NCBI GenBank assembly: GCA_964447105.1
Contig: CAYURH010000004.1
Location: 1-61,581, forward strand
DNA: 61,581 bases
Direction: 5' to 3'
Source: CAYURH01 sp964447105
GTDB lineage: Bacteria; Patescibacteriota; Saccharimonadia; Saccharimonadales; EFPC-124
Shown here: piece by piece, positions 54,020 to 61,581 of the stretch
How the letters are laid out: each line of letters opens with the position of its first letter
Position numbering within the stretch: the first letter of the stretch is position 1
Notes under the pieces: model-generated
What the model was told of the DNA's origin: nothing
Seen by the model: the letters and a program-made list of their open reading frames with translations, nothing else
Databases searched by the model: none
Program-made: the position numbers and the translations under genes

Positions 54020-54866
54020 TGGGCCAGTAGCCACCGCAACCCTTGTCGGCCTGCTTCCCTACTTTGATATAGAAGCAATTATCACTAAGCCCAAACCCGA
54101 AAATCATCGCGGCAGCGTGCCAGTATTAGAGTTTGCTCAGACGCACGAGATTCCTTTTTATACCCCCCGCACAAAAGATGAATTGACGGAGCTTTTTGGC
54201 AAAACACATTTTACAAGTCAGGCGGGGTTGGTTGTTGATTACGGGATTATTATTAGTTCCATTGTCATCCAATCATTCGCTAAAGGAATCGTTAATAGCC
54301 ACTTTTCGCTCTTGCCCGAATGGCGCGGCGCCGATCCGATCACGTTTAGCATACTTGGTGGTCGACCTGAAACTGTCGGAGTAAGCTTGATGCTTATTAA
54401 TGACAAGCTCGATGAAGGTCAGTTGCTTGCTCAAAAACCTTTCGCACTCAGTGCAACGATTACTACGCCAGAGCTTACTGACAAGCTTGTGCAGCTAAGC
54501 AATACTATGCTCACTGAAATACTGCCCAAATATCTTAAGGGCCAGATTAGCCCGTATGATCAACCAGCCGCCACCCCCACTTATTCACGTAAGCTAACCA
54601 AACAAGATAGCTTACTGGATACCACTAAACCGGCCTATCTGTTGGAACGCGAAATACGCGCGTTTGCCGGCTGGCCCAAAAGCCACGTCACTCTTTTTGG
54701 CAACGATGTCGTCGTTAAGAAAGCTCGCATTGCCCATAGTCTCACTGACGGAGATTTGGTGGTTGCCTGTGGCAATAATACTTTCCTTGAAATCCTGCAG
54801 CTCACAGGCCCTTCTGGCCGCACCATGAGCGGCGCTGATTATATGCGTGGCTACCAAAAGCCTTAG
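53985..54866 (+). CDS. fmt: methionyl-tRNA formyltransferase
   Basis: Formylates initiator Met-tRNA using 10-formyl-THF. 293 residues. IIFFGSGPVATATLVGLL opens the Rossmann part, and NSHFSLLPEWRGADP carries the catalytic Asn/His, with the Asp further on (PETVGVSLMLINDKLDEG). The C-terminal OB part is short. The ATG at 53985 lies inside def, so the two are coupled. Confidence 0.94.
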   Translation: MTKSSKIIFFGSGPVATATLVGLLPYFDIEAIITKPKPENHRGSVPVLEFAQTHEIPFYTPRTKDELTELFGKTHFTSQAGLVVDYGIIISSIVIQSFAKGIVNSHFSLLPEWRGADPITFSILGGRPETVGVSLMLINDKLDEGQLLAQKPFALSATITTPELTDKLVQLSNTMLTEILPKYLKGQISPYDQPAATPTYSRKLTKQDSLLDTTKPAYLLEREIRAFAGWPKSHVTLFGNDVVVKKARIAHSLTDGDLVVACGNNTFLEILQLTGPSGRTMSGADYMRGYQKP

Positions 54867-55171
54867 GCTACACCCAAGATAGTATCTTTGTTGGCTATAA
54901 CTTCTTGCTTGAGTATTTCTAGCTCTTCGGCCACCACTTGCTTGTAGTCGGGCCGGTTTGTTTCCAACCATTTCAGCGCGCCAGTTTCATCGTTGGCTTC
55001 GACTAATTTTTCGAACTCATCGAGCACCTGTTCAGACAAGCCTTCCGACAAACGCGTACCCACACGGAGCTCCAGTTCTTCATATAGGTGATCCAAAAAT
55101 GCTTGCTGCTGGTCATCGGGCATATCGCCCAATCCCATATCCTGCAAAAAGCTTTTATCCAACTTAAACAT
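54863..55171 (-). CDS. DUF5663-family protein
   Basis: 102 residues, acidic and helical. FLQDMGLGDMPDDQQQAFLDH and the following helices match the DUF5663 pattern common in CPR and uncharacterised. TAGTCT (55178-55183) lies 6 bases before the ATG, predicting a leaderless mRNA. The stop overlaps the convergent fmt stop by 4 bases. Confidence 0.75.
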   Translation of the reverse strand: MFKLDKSFLQDMGLGDMPDDQQQAFLDHLYEELELRVGTRLSEGLSEQVLDEFEKLVEANDETGALKWLETNRPDYKQVVAEELEILKQEVIANKDTILGVA

Positions 55172-55212
55172 AATATTAGACTACCACAAGACACTACTGT
55201 TGGCGACTAGAT

Positions 55213-56088
55213 CTAGCGAGCAGCAGCTTGGCTTTTTAAGCGCATACCATGAACTGTTTGTTCATAGGGAATCGCATACTGCAAAGAATCTCGATTGAGC
55301 TCGGCATATTTCAAATGATCGGCTTTAAATATTTCCCAATCAACTTTCCGGTGCTGTGTCTTATACACATTACCTTGTGAGTCATAGTTGGTTACTTTGA
55401 TCGTTCGTGGCGCCAGCAGACGACGTGTATTGTCCGTATGGCGCAACGGGTCAAGCTCTACGTCAAAAAACGAACCGTCAGGATAGATCACGCTAAATCC
55501 TTCACCAGTGTTCATGCCTAGTGGACCATATAATTCTTCATATTCTTTGCTCGAAAGCGTGGCATCGATTTCTCTTGGGTTCTGTTCACCTTTGGCGCGT
55601 TGCAACTGATCAAGTAAGATCATGGCATCCTCGGTAGATAGTTCTGCATGTTGGCTGCGTTCTACTTGCCGAGTAGGATCACTATTGGTGTTGATACGCT
55701 CTTCTAAGACAATCACGCCACCGTTGGGGCTGCGACCAACGACTTGCTGGCTTTCTAAAATACCATTGCCCAAGTCGATAGTAATTTTGGAGCCCTTGTA
55801 GGCCACTTTAGCTTCGTGCCGTTCGTGGGCAGAACCTTCTTCGGACTCTACTGCGTGCTTAGCTTGATACCCCCCTACCAGAGAAGCAACGGCTTCGATC
55901 GGCGGCTGGTCTTGATGGATTTGATCATGGCTACCATTAGGCTGCACCGGCATACCATCAAATTGCCCCGACATTCGATCGGAGGCTTCTTGCGCAAACT
56001 GCCCGCCCACCGGTTCATATACGCCAAACTCAGATTGACCGGCAGATAACCCTGGCTCAGCTGATGCCTCTAGTGTTTGTCCGTTCAT
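55213..56088 (-). CDS. hypothetical protein with disordered N-terminus
   Basis: 291 residues. The first 95 are Gln/Gly/Ser-rich and look disordered. From about 95 there are beta strands (SKITIDLGNGILESQQVVG, GGVIVLEERIN), then a helix (ELSTEDAMILLDQLQRAKG) and further strands. No signal peptide or membrane helix. It lies alone between two long intergenic AT-rich stretches. No family recognised. Confidence 0.65.
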   Translation of the reverse strand: MNGQTLEASAEPGLSAGQSEFGVYEPVGGQFAQEASDRMSGQFDGMPVQPNGSHDQIHQDQPPIEAVASLVGGYQAKHAVESEEGSAHERHEAKVAYKGSKITIDLGNGILESQQVVGRSPNGGVIVLEERINTNSDPTRQVERSQHAELSTEDAMILLDQLQRAKGEQNPREIDATLSSKEYEELYGPLGMNTGEGFSVIYPDGSFFDVELDPLRHTDNTRRLLAPRTIKVTNYDSQGNVYKTQHRKVDWEIFKADHLKYAELNRDSLQYAIPYEQTVHGMRLKSQAAAR

Positions 56089-56178
56089 ATATGTTTTCGA
56101 TTTTTTATTTTTGATTGAATCCTAATATTATTCATAGCATAAGCGCTATAAAGAATCAAGATGCTTAAGTAGGTTTGT

Positions 56179-57948
56179 TTACAAACTGCGCTTTTTCAAT
56201 TCGCGCGTAAACAACTCAAGTCTGTCGCCTTCTTGCAACAAAACTTTGCCTTTGGTTTTGAGTTGTAGACCACACATTTCACCTTCGAACACTTCGCGTG
56301 CGTCGGCGCGGTCGCGTTGCACTTTGGTAACTTCGGCCTCGGTGATCTGCTCGCCGTCGTGTTTGACACGCACTAGTTGTCCGGCTTCGATCTTGCCTTT
56401 GGTGACTTCGCCGCCACAGATCACTTCATCTTTGGATGTTCGGAAGACGCCGCGGATGATGAGTTTACCCACTTCAGTTTCGATGACTTCAGGAGCGAGC
56501 AGGTCTTCGAGCGACTGCTTAGCGTCGTCGATGAGTTCGTAGATGATACGGAATATACGCACCTGTACTTTGTCGCGCAGCGCCAAACGCTTCACGGCTG
56601 GCGGCAACTGTACGTTAAATCCATAGATGATAGCATCTGACCCGGCAGCCATGCGCACGTCGTTTTCGGATATATTGCCCACACCGGAGCTGATAATTCG
56701 CGGGGCTACTTCAGCGGTTTCGAGCAATTTCAAACTGTCGCTTACGGATGTCAGCGAGCCTTGCACGTCGGCTTTGATGATCATGTTTACCAATTGGCGC
56801 TCTTTGCGTCGGTTCATCATGTTCAGTAAATCAGTGCTAGATACAGCAGCAGCTTGAATATCTTGTTTACTCTCGCTGGCGAGCTTGGCGGCTAGATTGC
56901 GGGCTTCTTTTTCGTTGGCTACGATCTGGAAGCGATCACCGAATTCAGGCAGCGACTTAAAACCAGTCACTGTTACTGGCGTAGATGGACCAGCGTCTTT
57001 GATTGGCCTACCTGCGTAATCGAGCAGTGTCCGTACTTTGCCGTACGAACCGCCGGCTACAATGAAGCTACCAGTTCGCATGATGCCATGCTCTACCAGC
57101 AGATTCACGACTGCACCGCGCCCTTGCTCCATGTGCGATTCGATAACCAGGCCTTCGGATGGACCGTCTACTTCGGCACGCAGCTCTTCCAAATCTGTTA
57201 CTAGCAACACAAGTTCTAGTAGTTTATCGAGGCCCTGTTTGGTTTTGGCTGATACTTCTACCATGACAGTATCACCGCCCCACTCTTCAGGGGTGAGTTT
57301 ATGATCAGTAGCAAGTTGTTGTTTGACGCGGTTGGCGTCGGCGTCTGGCTTGTCGATTTTGTTGATCGCCACGACGATGCGGGCGTTGGCAGCCTGGGCG
57401 AATTTAATGGCTTCGACGGTTTGCGGCTTCACACCGTCGTCGGCAGCCACCACGATAATGACAACATCGGTCAACGCAGCACCGTGTTGACGCAACGCAC
57501 TAAACGCTTCGTGACCAGGAGTATCAAGCAGAGTAATCTTGCGACCATTGTATTCGGTCTGATATGCAGCAATGTGCTGAGTAATGCCACCAGCTTCGCC
57601 ACTCGCTACTTTGGTGTCGAGCACTGCGTCGAGCAGGCTGGTTTTGCCATGATCGACATGACCCATCACCGCCACAATAGGTGCGCGGCTCTGGGCTTTG
57701 TCGCTCAACGCACGTTGACTTTTTTCGACGGCAGCGGCTTGAGTTTGCTCTTTTTCTTGCAGTTCTATCTCGAGACCCAATTCATCTACGATAATCTGGG
57801 CGGTTTCCAGGTCAATGCGCTGGTTCACCGTAGCCATGATGCCGTTTTTGAACAACTCACCAATGAGTCGAGTCACAGGTAAGTCAATTTGGGCCGCCAA
57901 TTCACCGACGGTGATCATGCCAGGTACTAGCAGTGTCTTTTTAGCCAT
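56179..57948 (-). CDS. infB: translation initiation factor IF-2
   Basis: Delivers initiator tRNA to the 30S subunit. 589 residues with a short N-terminal helical domain (1-60) and no long linker. G domain motifs GHVDHGKT (96-103), DTPGHEAF and NKIDKPDA, then domains II-IV. AGGAGC precedes the ATG. It follows rpsA by 32 bases, with a small GCCC-GATT-GGGC hairpin (57969-57980) in the gap. Confidence 0.97.
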   Translation of the reverse strand: MAKKTLLVPGMITVGELAAQIDLPVTRLIGELFKNGIMATVNQRIDLETAQIIVDELGLEIELQEKEQTQAAAVEKSQRALSDKAQSRAPIVAVMGHVDHGKTSLLDAVLDTKVASGEAGGITQHIAAYQTEYNGRKITLLDTPGHEAFSALRQHGAALTDVVIIVVAADDGVKPQTVEAIKFAQAANARIVVAINKIDKPDADANRVKQQLATDHKLTPEEWGGDTVMVEVSAKTKQGLDKLLELVLLVTDLEELRAEVDGPSEGLVIESHMEQGRGAVVNLLVEHGIMRTGSFIVAGGSYGKVRTLLDYAGRPIKDAGPSTPVTVTGFKSLPEFGDRFQIVANEKEARNLAAKLASESKQDIQAAAVSSTDLLNMMNRRKERQLVNMIIKADVQGSLTSVSDSLKLLETAEVAPRIISSGVGNISENDVRMAAGSDAIIYGFNVQLPPAVKRLALRDKVQVRIFRIIYELIDDAKQSLEDLLAPEVIETEVGKLIIRGVFRTSKDEVICGGEVTKGKIEAGQLVRVKHDGEQITEAEVTKVQRDRADAREVFEGEMCGLQLKTKGKVLLQEGDRLELFTRELKKRSL

Positions 57949-57980
57949 GATAGCTCCTAACTTAGGCGGCCCGATTGGGC

Positions 57981-59051
57981 TTATTTATTCTTGAGACTCA
58001 GGGAAATCTTGCGACTGTCTTTGTCGATGTCCAAGATTTTGAACGTCTTTTTCTCGTTGAGCTTGAAGATCTTTTCAGGGTCGACGCCATCGCCTTCACC
58101 AAGTTCGGTGACATGCACCAGAGCTTCAACGGCAGGGCTCAGTTGGATGAAAGCGCCAAATGGCGTGATACGAGTTACCGTACCTTCAACTTCGTCACCT
58201 TTGCCGAATTTTTCGACTTCTTTGGCCCATGGGTCTTCTTGCAGTTGTTTCAGGCTAAGGCTCAAACGGTCTTTATCGATAGCGATGATCTTGGCCTCGA
58301 CAGTATCTCCCACTTTCACGTAATCACCAGGGTTGTTGACACGCTCCCAGCTAATTTCGCTAATATGGATCAGACCTTCGATACCACTCACGTTTACGAA
58401 TGCGCCAAAGTCTACCACGCCAGTGACCACGCCTTTGACGGTGTCACCGACTTTGAGTTTCTCAAACCGTTCAGCCAAACCTTCACGGATAGCTTCTTTT
58501 TCTGAGAATATCAATTTGTTAGCTTTACGATCAGCATCGAGGACACGCACACTGATAGGTTTGTTAACCAATGCGTTGAGTCGCTGCAAGATCTCATCTT
58601 TGTCCGCACCACTCACACGTGGGTAGTGTTCGGCGCTCAGTTGGCTCACGGGCATAAAGCCGCGGATACCTTCTAGTTCAATCAGCAGACCGCCGCGGTT
58701 GGCGTCATAGGCGCTGACTTCAATCACTTCACCAGCGTCAAAAATACGCTTGATTTCGTCCCAACCACGGTCTTTGGCGGCTTTGCGCAGGCTGAGCAGC
58801 GCGTGACCTTCTTCGATTTCTGGTTCGACAATGCTGGCAGTTACCGCGTCACCCTCTTTGAGCGTACGCATACCACCGATTTCGCGACGCGGCACGAGTC
58901 CAACGCCGTAGGGGCCCAAGTCTACCCACAGTTCGTGTTTGCGAACGGATAGAACTTTGCCCTCCACCACCTCACCTGGTGTTAGTTGTGGGACTTGCTC
59001 CTGTGCCAGGAGTTCGTCCATAGTAATAGTATTAGTGGCTTTCGAGGCCAT
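57981..59051 (-). CDS. rpsA: 30S ribosomal protein S1 (four S1 domains)
   Basis: Binds mRNA and helps recruit it to the 30S subunit. 356 residues with four OB-type S1 repeats (starting near residues 25, 110, 200 and 285); the third, GVVTGVVDFGAFVNVSGIEG, and fourth, GTVTRITPFGAFIQLS, are the clearest. AAGGAGTG precedes the ATG. Shorter than E. coli S1 (six domains), as usual for Gram-positive-like S1. Confidence 0.95.
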   Translation of the reverse strand: MASKATNTITMDELLAQEQVPQLTPGEVVEGKVLSVRKHELWVDLGPYGVGLVPRREIGGMRTLKEGDAVTASIVEPEIEEGHALLSLRKAAKDRGWDEIKRIFDAGEVIEVSAYDANRGGLLIELEGIRGFMPVSQLSAEHYPRVSGADKDEILQRLNALVNKPISVRVLDADRKANKLIFSEKEAIREGLAERFEKLKVGDTVKGVVTGVVDFGAFVNVSGIEGLIHISEISWERVNNPGDYVKVGDTVEAKIIAIDKDRLSLSLKQLQEDPWAKEVEKFGKGDEVEGTVTRITPFGAFIQLSPAVEALVHVTELGEGDGVDPEKIFKLNEKKTFKILDIDKDSRKISLSLKNK

Positions 59052-59159
59052 AGTGTGTAATCACACTCCTTCCATGATGTATTTCTCGAAGTGCGCCAAA
59101 AACAGACACACCAAAAGATTACCTTTATTGTACCCTGGTCTACCCCTAAAAGTAAAGGG

Positions 59160-59528
59160 CTAGCGCAGGGCCGCTAGACGGCGTCGAGTCTGCACATAGG
59201 CGCCCAGGCTAAACGCGATACTCATAGCTCCGATAACCGTTATCGCAACATTGCTTGCGCCAGTTGCCGGTACTGTCGGTGGCGTCACTGCTGGCTGGGT
59301 AGCTGGATGCGTTTCGGTACTGGACGTAGCAGATGGCTGATTCTGAGCAGTATCTTGTTTGGGCCCAGATTGTTCAGTATCTTTGCTACTATCCTGCTGA
59401 GCAACAGTCGTTTTGTTGGAATTAGCCGCAGCAAAATGTTGTGAACGGTTTTTGGCCCACAAAATACCGCCGATCAACGCCAGCCCTAACACCAACACTA
59501 TTCCCGTGTACACCATCACCTTCTGCAT
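59160..59528 (-). CDS. membrane protein with VPATG sorting-like C-terminus
   Basis: 122 residues: an N-terminal helix (about 4-24), a Ser/Thr/Pro/Gln-rich spacer (25-85), then VPATGASN, a hydrophobic helix and a basic tail (QTRRRLAALR). The last three parts have the order of a sortase signal (LPxTG-like, hydrophobic, positive). GAGGGG precedes the ATG. No sortase gene is in the window, so processing is unproven; it may just be a two-helix protein. Confidence 0.6.
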   Translation of the reverse strand: MQKVMVYTGIVLVLGLALIGGILWAKNRSQHFAAANSNKTTVAQQDSSKDTEQSGPKQDTAQNQPSATSSTETHPATQPAVTPPTVPATGASNVAITVIGAMSIAFSLGAYVQTRRRLAALR

Positions 59529-59609
59529 ATCTTTCCCCTCTGTAATATTCCTACTATATAACCTGCGTCGACAAAAAACAAATGCTCACACGCATGATAC
59601 ACTACTAAC

Positions 59610-60413
59610 ATGATTACGACGGTAGATATCGGGGGAACAAAAACACTTATTGCTCAGTTCGGTGACAGTCTAGAGCCGCAAAACAGCCGGAGGTTCGAAA
59701 CACCCAAGGACCCCCAACAATTTATGGCCAGACTCCTGCAAGAATTGGCCACATTACAAGAAATAGACTCACTCGTTATCGGCGCACCCGGGATCGTGAG
59801 TAACGACGGAGCTATTGTACGCTGCGGGAATCTACCATGGACCAACTTTCGACTTCGTGACCAGTTAGCCAACACCTATCCGTGCCCAATCTATGTCTTG
59901 AACGACGCCAAGCTAGCCGGGTTGGCCGAAATCAACAGCATTACACCCGTCCCAGCATTGGGGCTATACATCAGCGTCGGTACCGGCATTGGTACTGCAA
60001 TAATTACCGATGGCAAACTTCTTGCCGCGCTCGCCAATAGTGAGGGTGGCCACAGCACTATCTGGGATGGATCACAATGGCAATCTTGGGAAGCGGTGGC
60101 CTCGGGGCGCGCGCTCTCAGCGCATTTCGGCAAATATCTGCAGGATTTGCAAGGAGAGGCCGAATGGCGCTGGGTGGCTGAGAAGATGGCGCTGGGGTTG
60201 TACAGTTTGATCCCTACGTTGCAACCACAGGTAGTAGTGTTTGGTGGTGGTGCTGGACAATATTTCGAACGGTTCCGTGAACAGTTGGTCCCTCTTGTCC
60301 AAGAACATATCTCGAGCTACATTCAGCTCCCTGAAATGCGTACCGCAGTCCACGCCGAACAAGCAGTTATTTATGGTGGCTACTACTATGCCAGGCATCA
60401 GCGAGCTATTTGA
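59610..60413 (+). CDS. ROK-family sugar kinase or related protein
   Basis: 267 residues. The phosphate loop VDIGGTKT (4-11), catalytic-Asp region VLNDAKLAGLAE, and ISVGTGIGTAI are conserved, supporting a glucokinase-type ATP-dependent sugar kinase. The zinc motif CxCGxxGCxE is absent (region reads GGHSTIWDGSQWQSWEAVAS). TACACT (59598-59603) lies 6 bases before the ATG, so it is leaderless. The next ORF starts inside its 3' end. Confidence 0.8.
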   Translation: MITTVDIGGTKTLIAQFGDSLEPQNSRRFETPKDPQQFMARLLQELATLQEIDSLVIGAPGIVSNDGAIVRCGNLPWTNFRLRDQLANTYPCPIYVLNDAKLAGLAEINSITPVPALGLYISVGTGIGTAIITDGKLLAALANSEGGHSTIWDGSQWQSWEAVASGRALSAHFGKYLQDLQGEAEWRWVAEKMALGLYSLIPTLQPQVVVFGGGAGQYFERFREQLVPLVQEHISSYIQLPEMRTAVHAEQAVIYGGYYYARHQRAI

Positions 60414-60864
60414 GCGTTTTAAACGCGATTTTCCATACCACTTCGCACTTGGAGACGATTTTCAATGGTCGGCGGCTAGCGGGACCATTACACACCCTCT
60501 TATCGAACGTGTTGAGCACTTATGGAGCCTACTACACGAAATCGCGCACGCCGAGCTCGCTCACGCGACATATGAGCTGGACATCCATCTGATCGGGCTA
60601 GAATCGACCGCTTGGGAATGGGCTGTTAAGCACCTCGCGCCTGCATACGACCTCAGCATCGATCCCGACTACATTCAAGATCATATGGACACGTATAGAC
60701 TCTGGCTTCATAAGCGCAGCTTGTGCCCCCGCTGCAACCAAAACGGATTTCAGACCAACACAAAAACCTACAGCTGTGTAAACTGTAGGTTTTTGTGGCG
60801 GGCTAATGACGCCCGGATATGTGGCTTGCGTCGGACTAGGCTGCCAAGTCTAGATCAGACTTAG
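60388..60864 (+). CDS. HEXXH metalloprotease-like protein with zinc ribbon
   Basis: 158 residues. LLHEIAHAELAHATYELD contains HEIAH with a nearby His, the pattern of a small zinc peptidase (as in ImmA/IrrE-type proteins). A C-terminal zinc ribbon CPRCNQ ... CVNCRF is encoded across a terminator-like hairpin (60761-60795). The ATG at 60388 overlaps the ROK gene by 26 bases. The 3' end overlaps the convergent KGG gene by 29 bases. Function unknown. Confidence 0.65.
   Translation: MPGISELFERFKRDFPYHFALGDDFQWSAASGTITHPLIERVEHLWSLLHEIAHAELAHATYELDIHLIGLESTAWEWAVKHLAPAYDLSIDPDYIQDHMDTYRLWLHKRSLCPRCNQNGFQTNTKTYSCVNCRFLWRANDARICGLRRTRLPSLDQT
60761..60795. terminator. bidirectional terminator inside an ORF
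   Basis: CAAAAACCTACAG (60761-60773) pairs perfectly with CTGTAGGTTTTTG (60783-60795). It follows the KGG gene on minus, but on plus it lies within the 60388-60864 ORF, about 70 bases before its stop. Confidence 0.85.
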
Positions 60865-61069
60865 TAACCGTAGGTTCAACTGCCTTACGGCGGCGGCTGA
60901 TAAGACCACCTTTACGGCCAGCAGCGCGGGCAAGTTCTCGGTTGGCAGCAAAGCCACCCGTGTGGCCTTTGCGGCCACCAATTGCACCAATGCGAGCGTA
61001 AAAGTCTTTACCGTGACGAGCCTTGTTAGTACCGGCAGCGCGTTTGCCACCAATAACAGTACCTGGCAT
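60836..61069 (-). CDS. small basic KGG-motif protein
   Basis: 77 residues, basic and glycine-rich. IGGKRAAGTNKARHGKDFY, then GRKGHTGGF and GRKGGLISRR are Gly-Gly-Lys repeats like those of YciG/con-10 stress proteins. It is a frequent small protein of CPR genomes. GGAGA precedes the ATG by 7 bases. A consensus promoter (61114-61142) suggests high expression. A nucleic-acid-binding role is plausible. Confidence 0.8.
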   Translation of the reverse strand: MPGTVIGGKRAAGTNKARHGKDFYARIGAIGGRKGHTGGFAANRELARAAGRKGGLISRRRKAVEPTVTKSDLDLAA

Positions 61070-61113
61070 ATTTACTTCTCCATTACCTCACATATGATCT
61101 GTGATTGAATTAG

Positions 61114-61142
61114 ATTATAGCAATGTTTATGCTTTATGTCAA
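61114..61142 (-). promoter_or_regulatory. strong promoter of the KGG gene
   Basis: On minus, TTGACA (61137-61142), 17-base spacer, TATAAT (61114-61119): full consensus at both boxes. Confidence 0.88.
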
Positions 61143-61185
61143 TATTTACACAAGCATTTACGGTGTTTAAATAAACTTTTCATAA

Positions 61186-61214
61186 AGAGAAAACCCCCGG
61201 CGTAAACCGAGGGC
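61186..61214 (-). terminator. rRNA operon terminator
   Basis: On minus, CCCTCGG-TTTACG-CCGGGGG is followed by TTTTCTC. It lies just after the 5S gene. Confidence 0.88.
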
Positions 61215-61224
61215 TTTCTATAAA

Positions 61225-61332
61225 ACGGCACCGTGCTAGTTTCCCACCAAAAGGCAGTATAATCGCCGCTACTGGGCTTAACTTCTGTGTTCGGAATGAG
61301 AACAGGTGTTTCCCCAGTGCCATGGGCACCGA
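61225..61332 (-). rRNA. rrf: 5S ribosomal RNA
   Basis: About 107 nt. The core matches bacterial 5S (GGGGAAACACCTGTTCTCAT, then CCGAACACAGAAGTTAAGCC). Helix I is CGGTGCC with GGTGCCG, which includes two G-U pairs. It lies downstream of the 23S gene on the same strand, the usual order. Confidence 0.92.
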
Positions 61333-61487
61333 AACTGCGGGCCGACCTTAGTCAGCGCGCACTTTCGGCACCCATACGGACCGTGTTTGTGATGTCAAAG
61401 AATGATTTTGTGGTGATTCACACCAACTACTAGTCAAACCTACCTTATCTCCTTAACTTGTGCAAGCACAAGCGTCCAGAGAAAAGG

Positions 61488-61581
61488 ACATAAAAAGTCA
61501 ATGGCCCTATTAGTACGCTTAAGCTCCATGCATTACTGCACTTCCACCTTGCGCCTATCAACCAGATAGTCTTTCTGGGGG
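61488..61581 (-). rRNA. rrl: 23S ribosomal RNA, 3' end (partial)
   Basis: Reading minus from the window edge, the conserved 3' end is clear (GATAGGCGCAAGGTGGAAGT, then GCGTACTAATAGGGCCATTG). The 3' end is approximate. About 155 bases separate it from 5S; a small hairpin CTTGTG/CACAAG lies there (61457-61472). Confidence 0.92.

Noticed and set aside
60241..60387. N-terminal extension of the HEXXH protein
   Set aside because: This stretch is the shadow of the ROK gene in another frame; the ATG at 60388 gives the natural start.

Overview
The window reads as chromosome from an ultra-small Patescibacteria/CPR bacterium, most like Candidatus Saccharibacteria (TM7). I infer this from the gene set: archaeal-type ProRS, type B ribosomal protein L31 with a basic tail, a short EF-Ts, B12-dependent ribonucleotide reductase with NrdR, VKOR, a small KGG-motif protein, an LCP-family enzyme, and almost no biosynthetic genes. 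TGA acts as an ordinary stop, so the Gracilibacteria code does not apply. I cannot prove the lineage without database searches.

Layout. 1-8475: tail of a GC-rich membrane gene, serS, a GC-rich membrane orphan, gdh-msrA, a secreted GC-rich protein, and an ABC transporter operon ending in a DUF2207 protein. 8580-14577: a 39-codon membrane ORF, a K+ channel-like protein, a YdjM-like hydrolase, GC-rich membrane orphans, DUF5666- and DUF4342-like proteins, lysS with a TPR-like membrane protein, another orphan, and greA. 14713-24868: proS, a CPBP protease, rseP, a SpoU methyltransferase, frr, tsf, rpsB, rpmE, prfA and prmC, with three GC-rich orphans in between. 24869-34526: a possible attenuator with leader peptide, an orphan, a HAD hydrolase, an unassigned structured-RNA candidate, htrA, an LCP enzyme, lepB, parA-parB-pcp-like, and a PQ-loop-like protein. 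34554-48646: rplU, ileS behind a T-box, VKOR with a thioredoxin-like partner, then the long minus-strand cluster rpsU-yqeY-adk-map-ftsA-ftsZ-nrdR-nrdJ. 48744-61581: recJ, a winged-helix protein, a phosphoribosyltransferase-like protein, priA-def-fmt, infB, rpsA, a ROK kinase, a HEXXH protein, the KGG protein, 5S rRNA and the 3' end of 23S rRNA.

How the genes work together. Most of the window is housekeeping translation (five aminoacyl-tRNA-synthesis or initiation steps, ribosomal proteins, release and recycling factors), division and segregation, and dNTP supply under NrdR control. A smaller envelope theme links signal peptidase, HtrA, site-2 protease, CPBP protease, an LCP ligase, and a VKOR disulfide system that could oxidise the six cysteines of the secreted protein at 3954-4982.

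Two genome-wide patterns stand out. First, at least a dozen first-in-operon core genes have a -10 hexamer only 6-8 bases before the start codon, which predicts leaderless mRNAs. Second, about twelve genes without recognisable core function form a distinct class of 'cassettes': GC-rich coding sequence that mostly favours AAG for lysine, a strong Shine-Dalgarno sequence, often their own AT-rich promoter, and in nearly all a long GC-rich hairpin just after the stop. Three RNA-level candidates also deserve attention: an attenuator-like leader at 24858-25017, a multi-hairpin RNA at 26605-26851, and a three-way-junction leader in front of greA.
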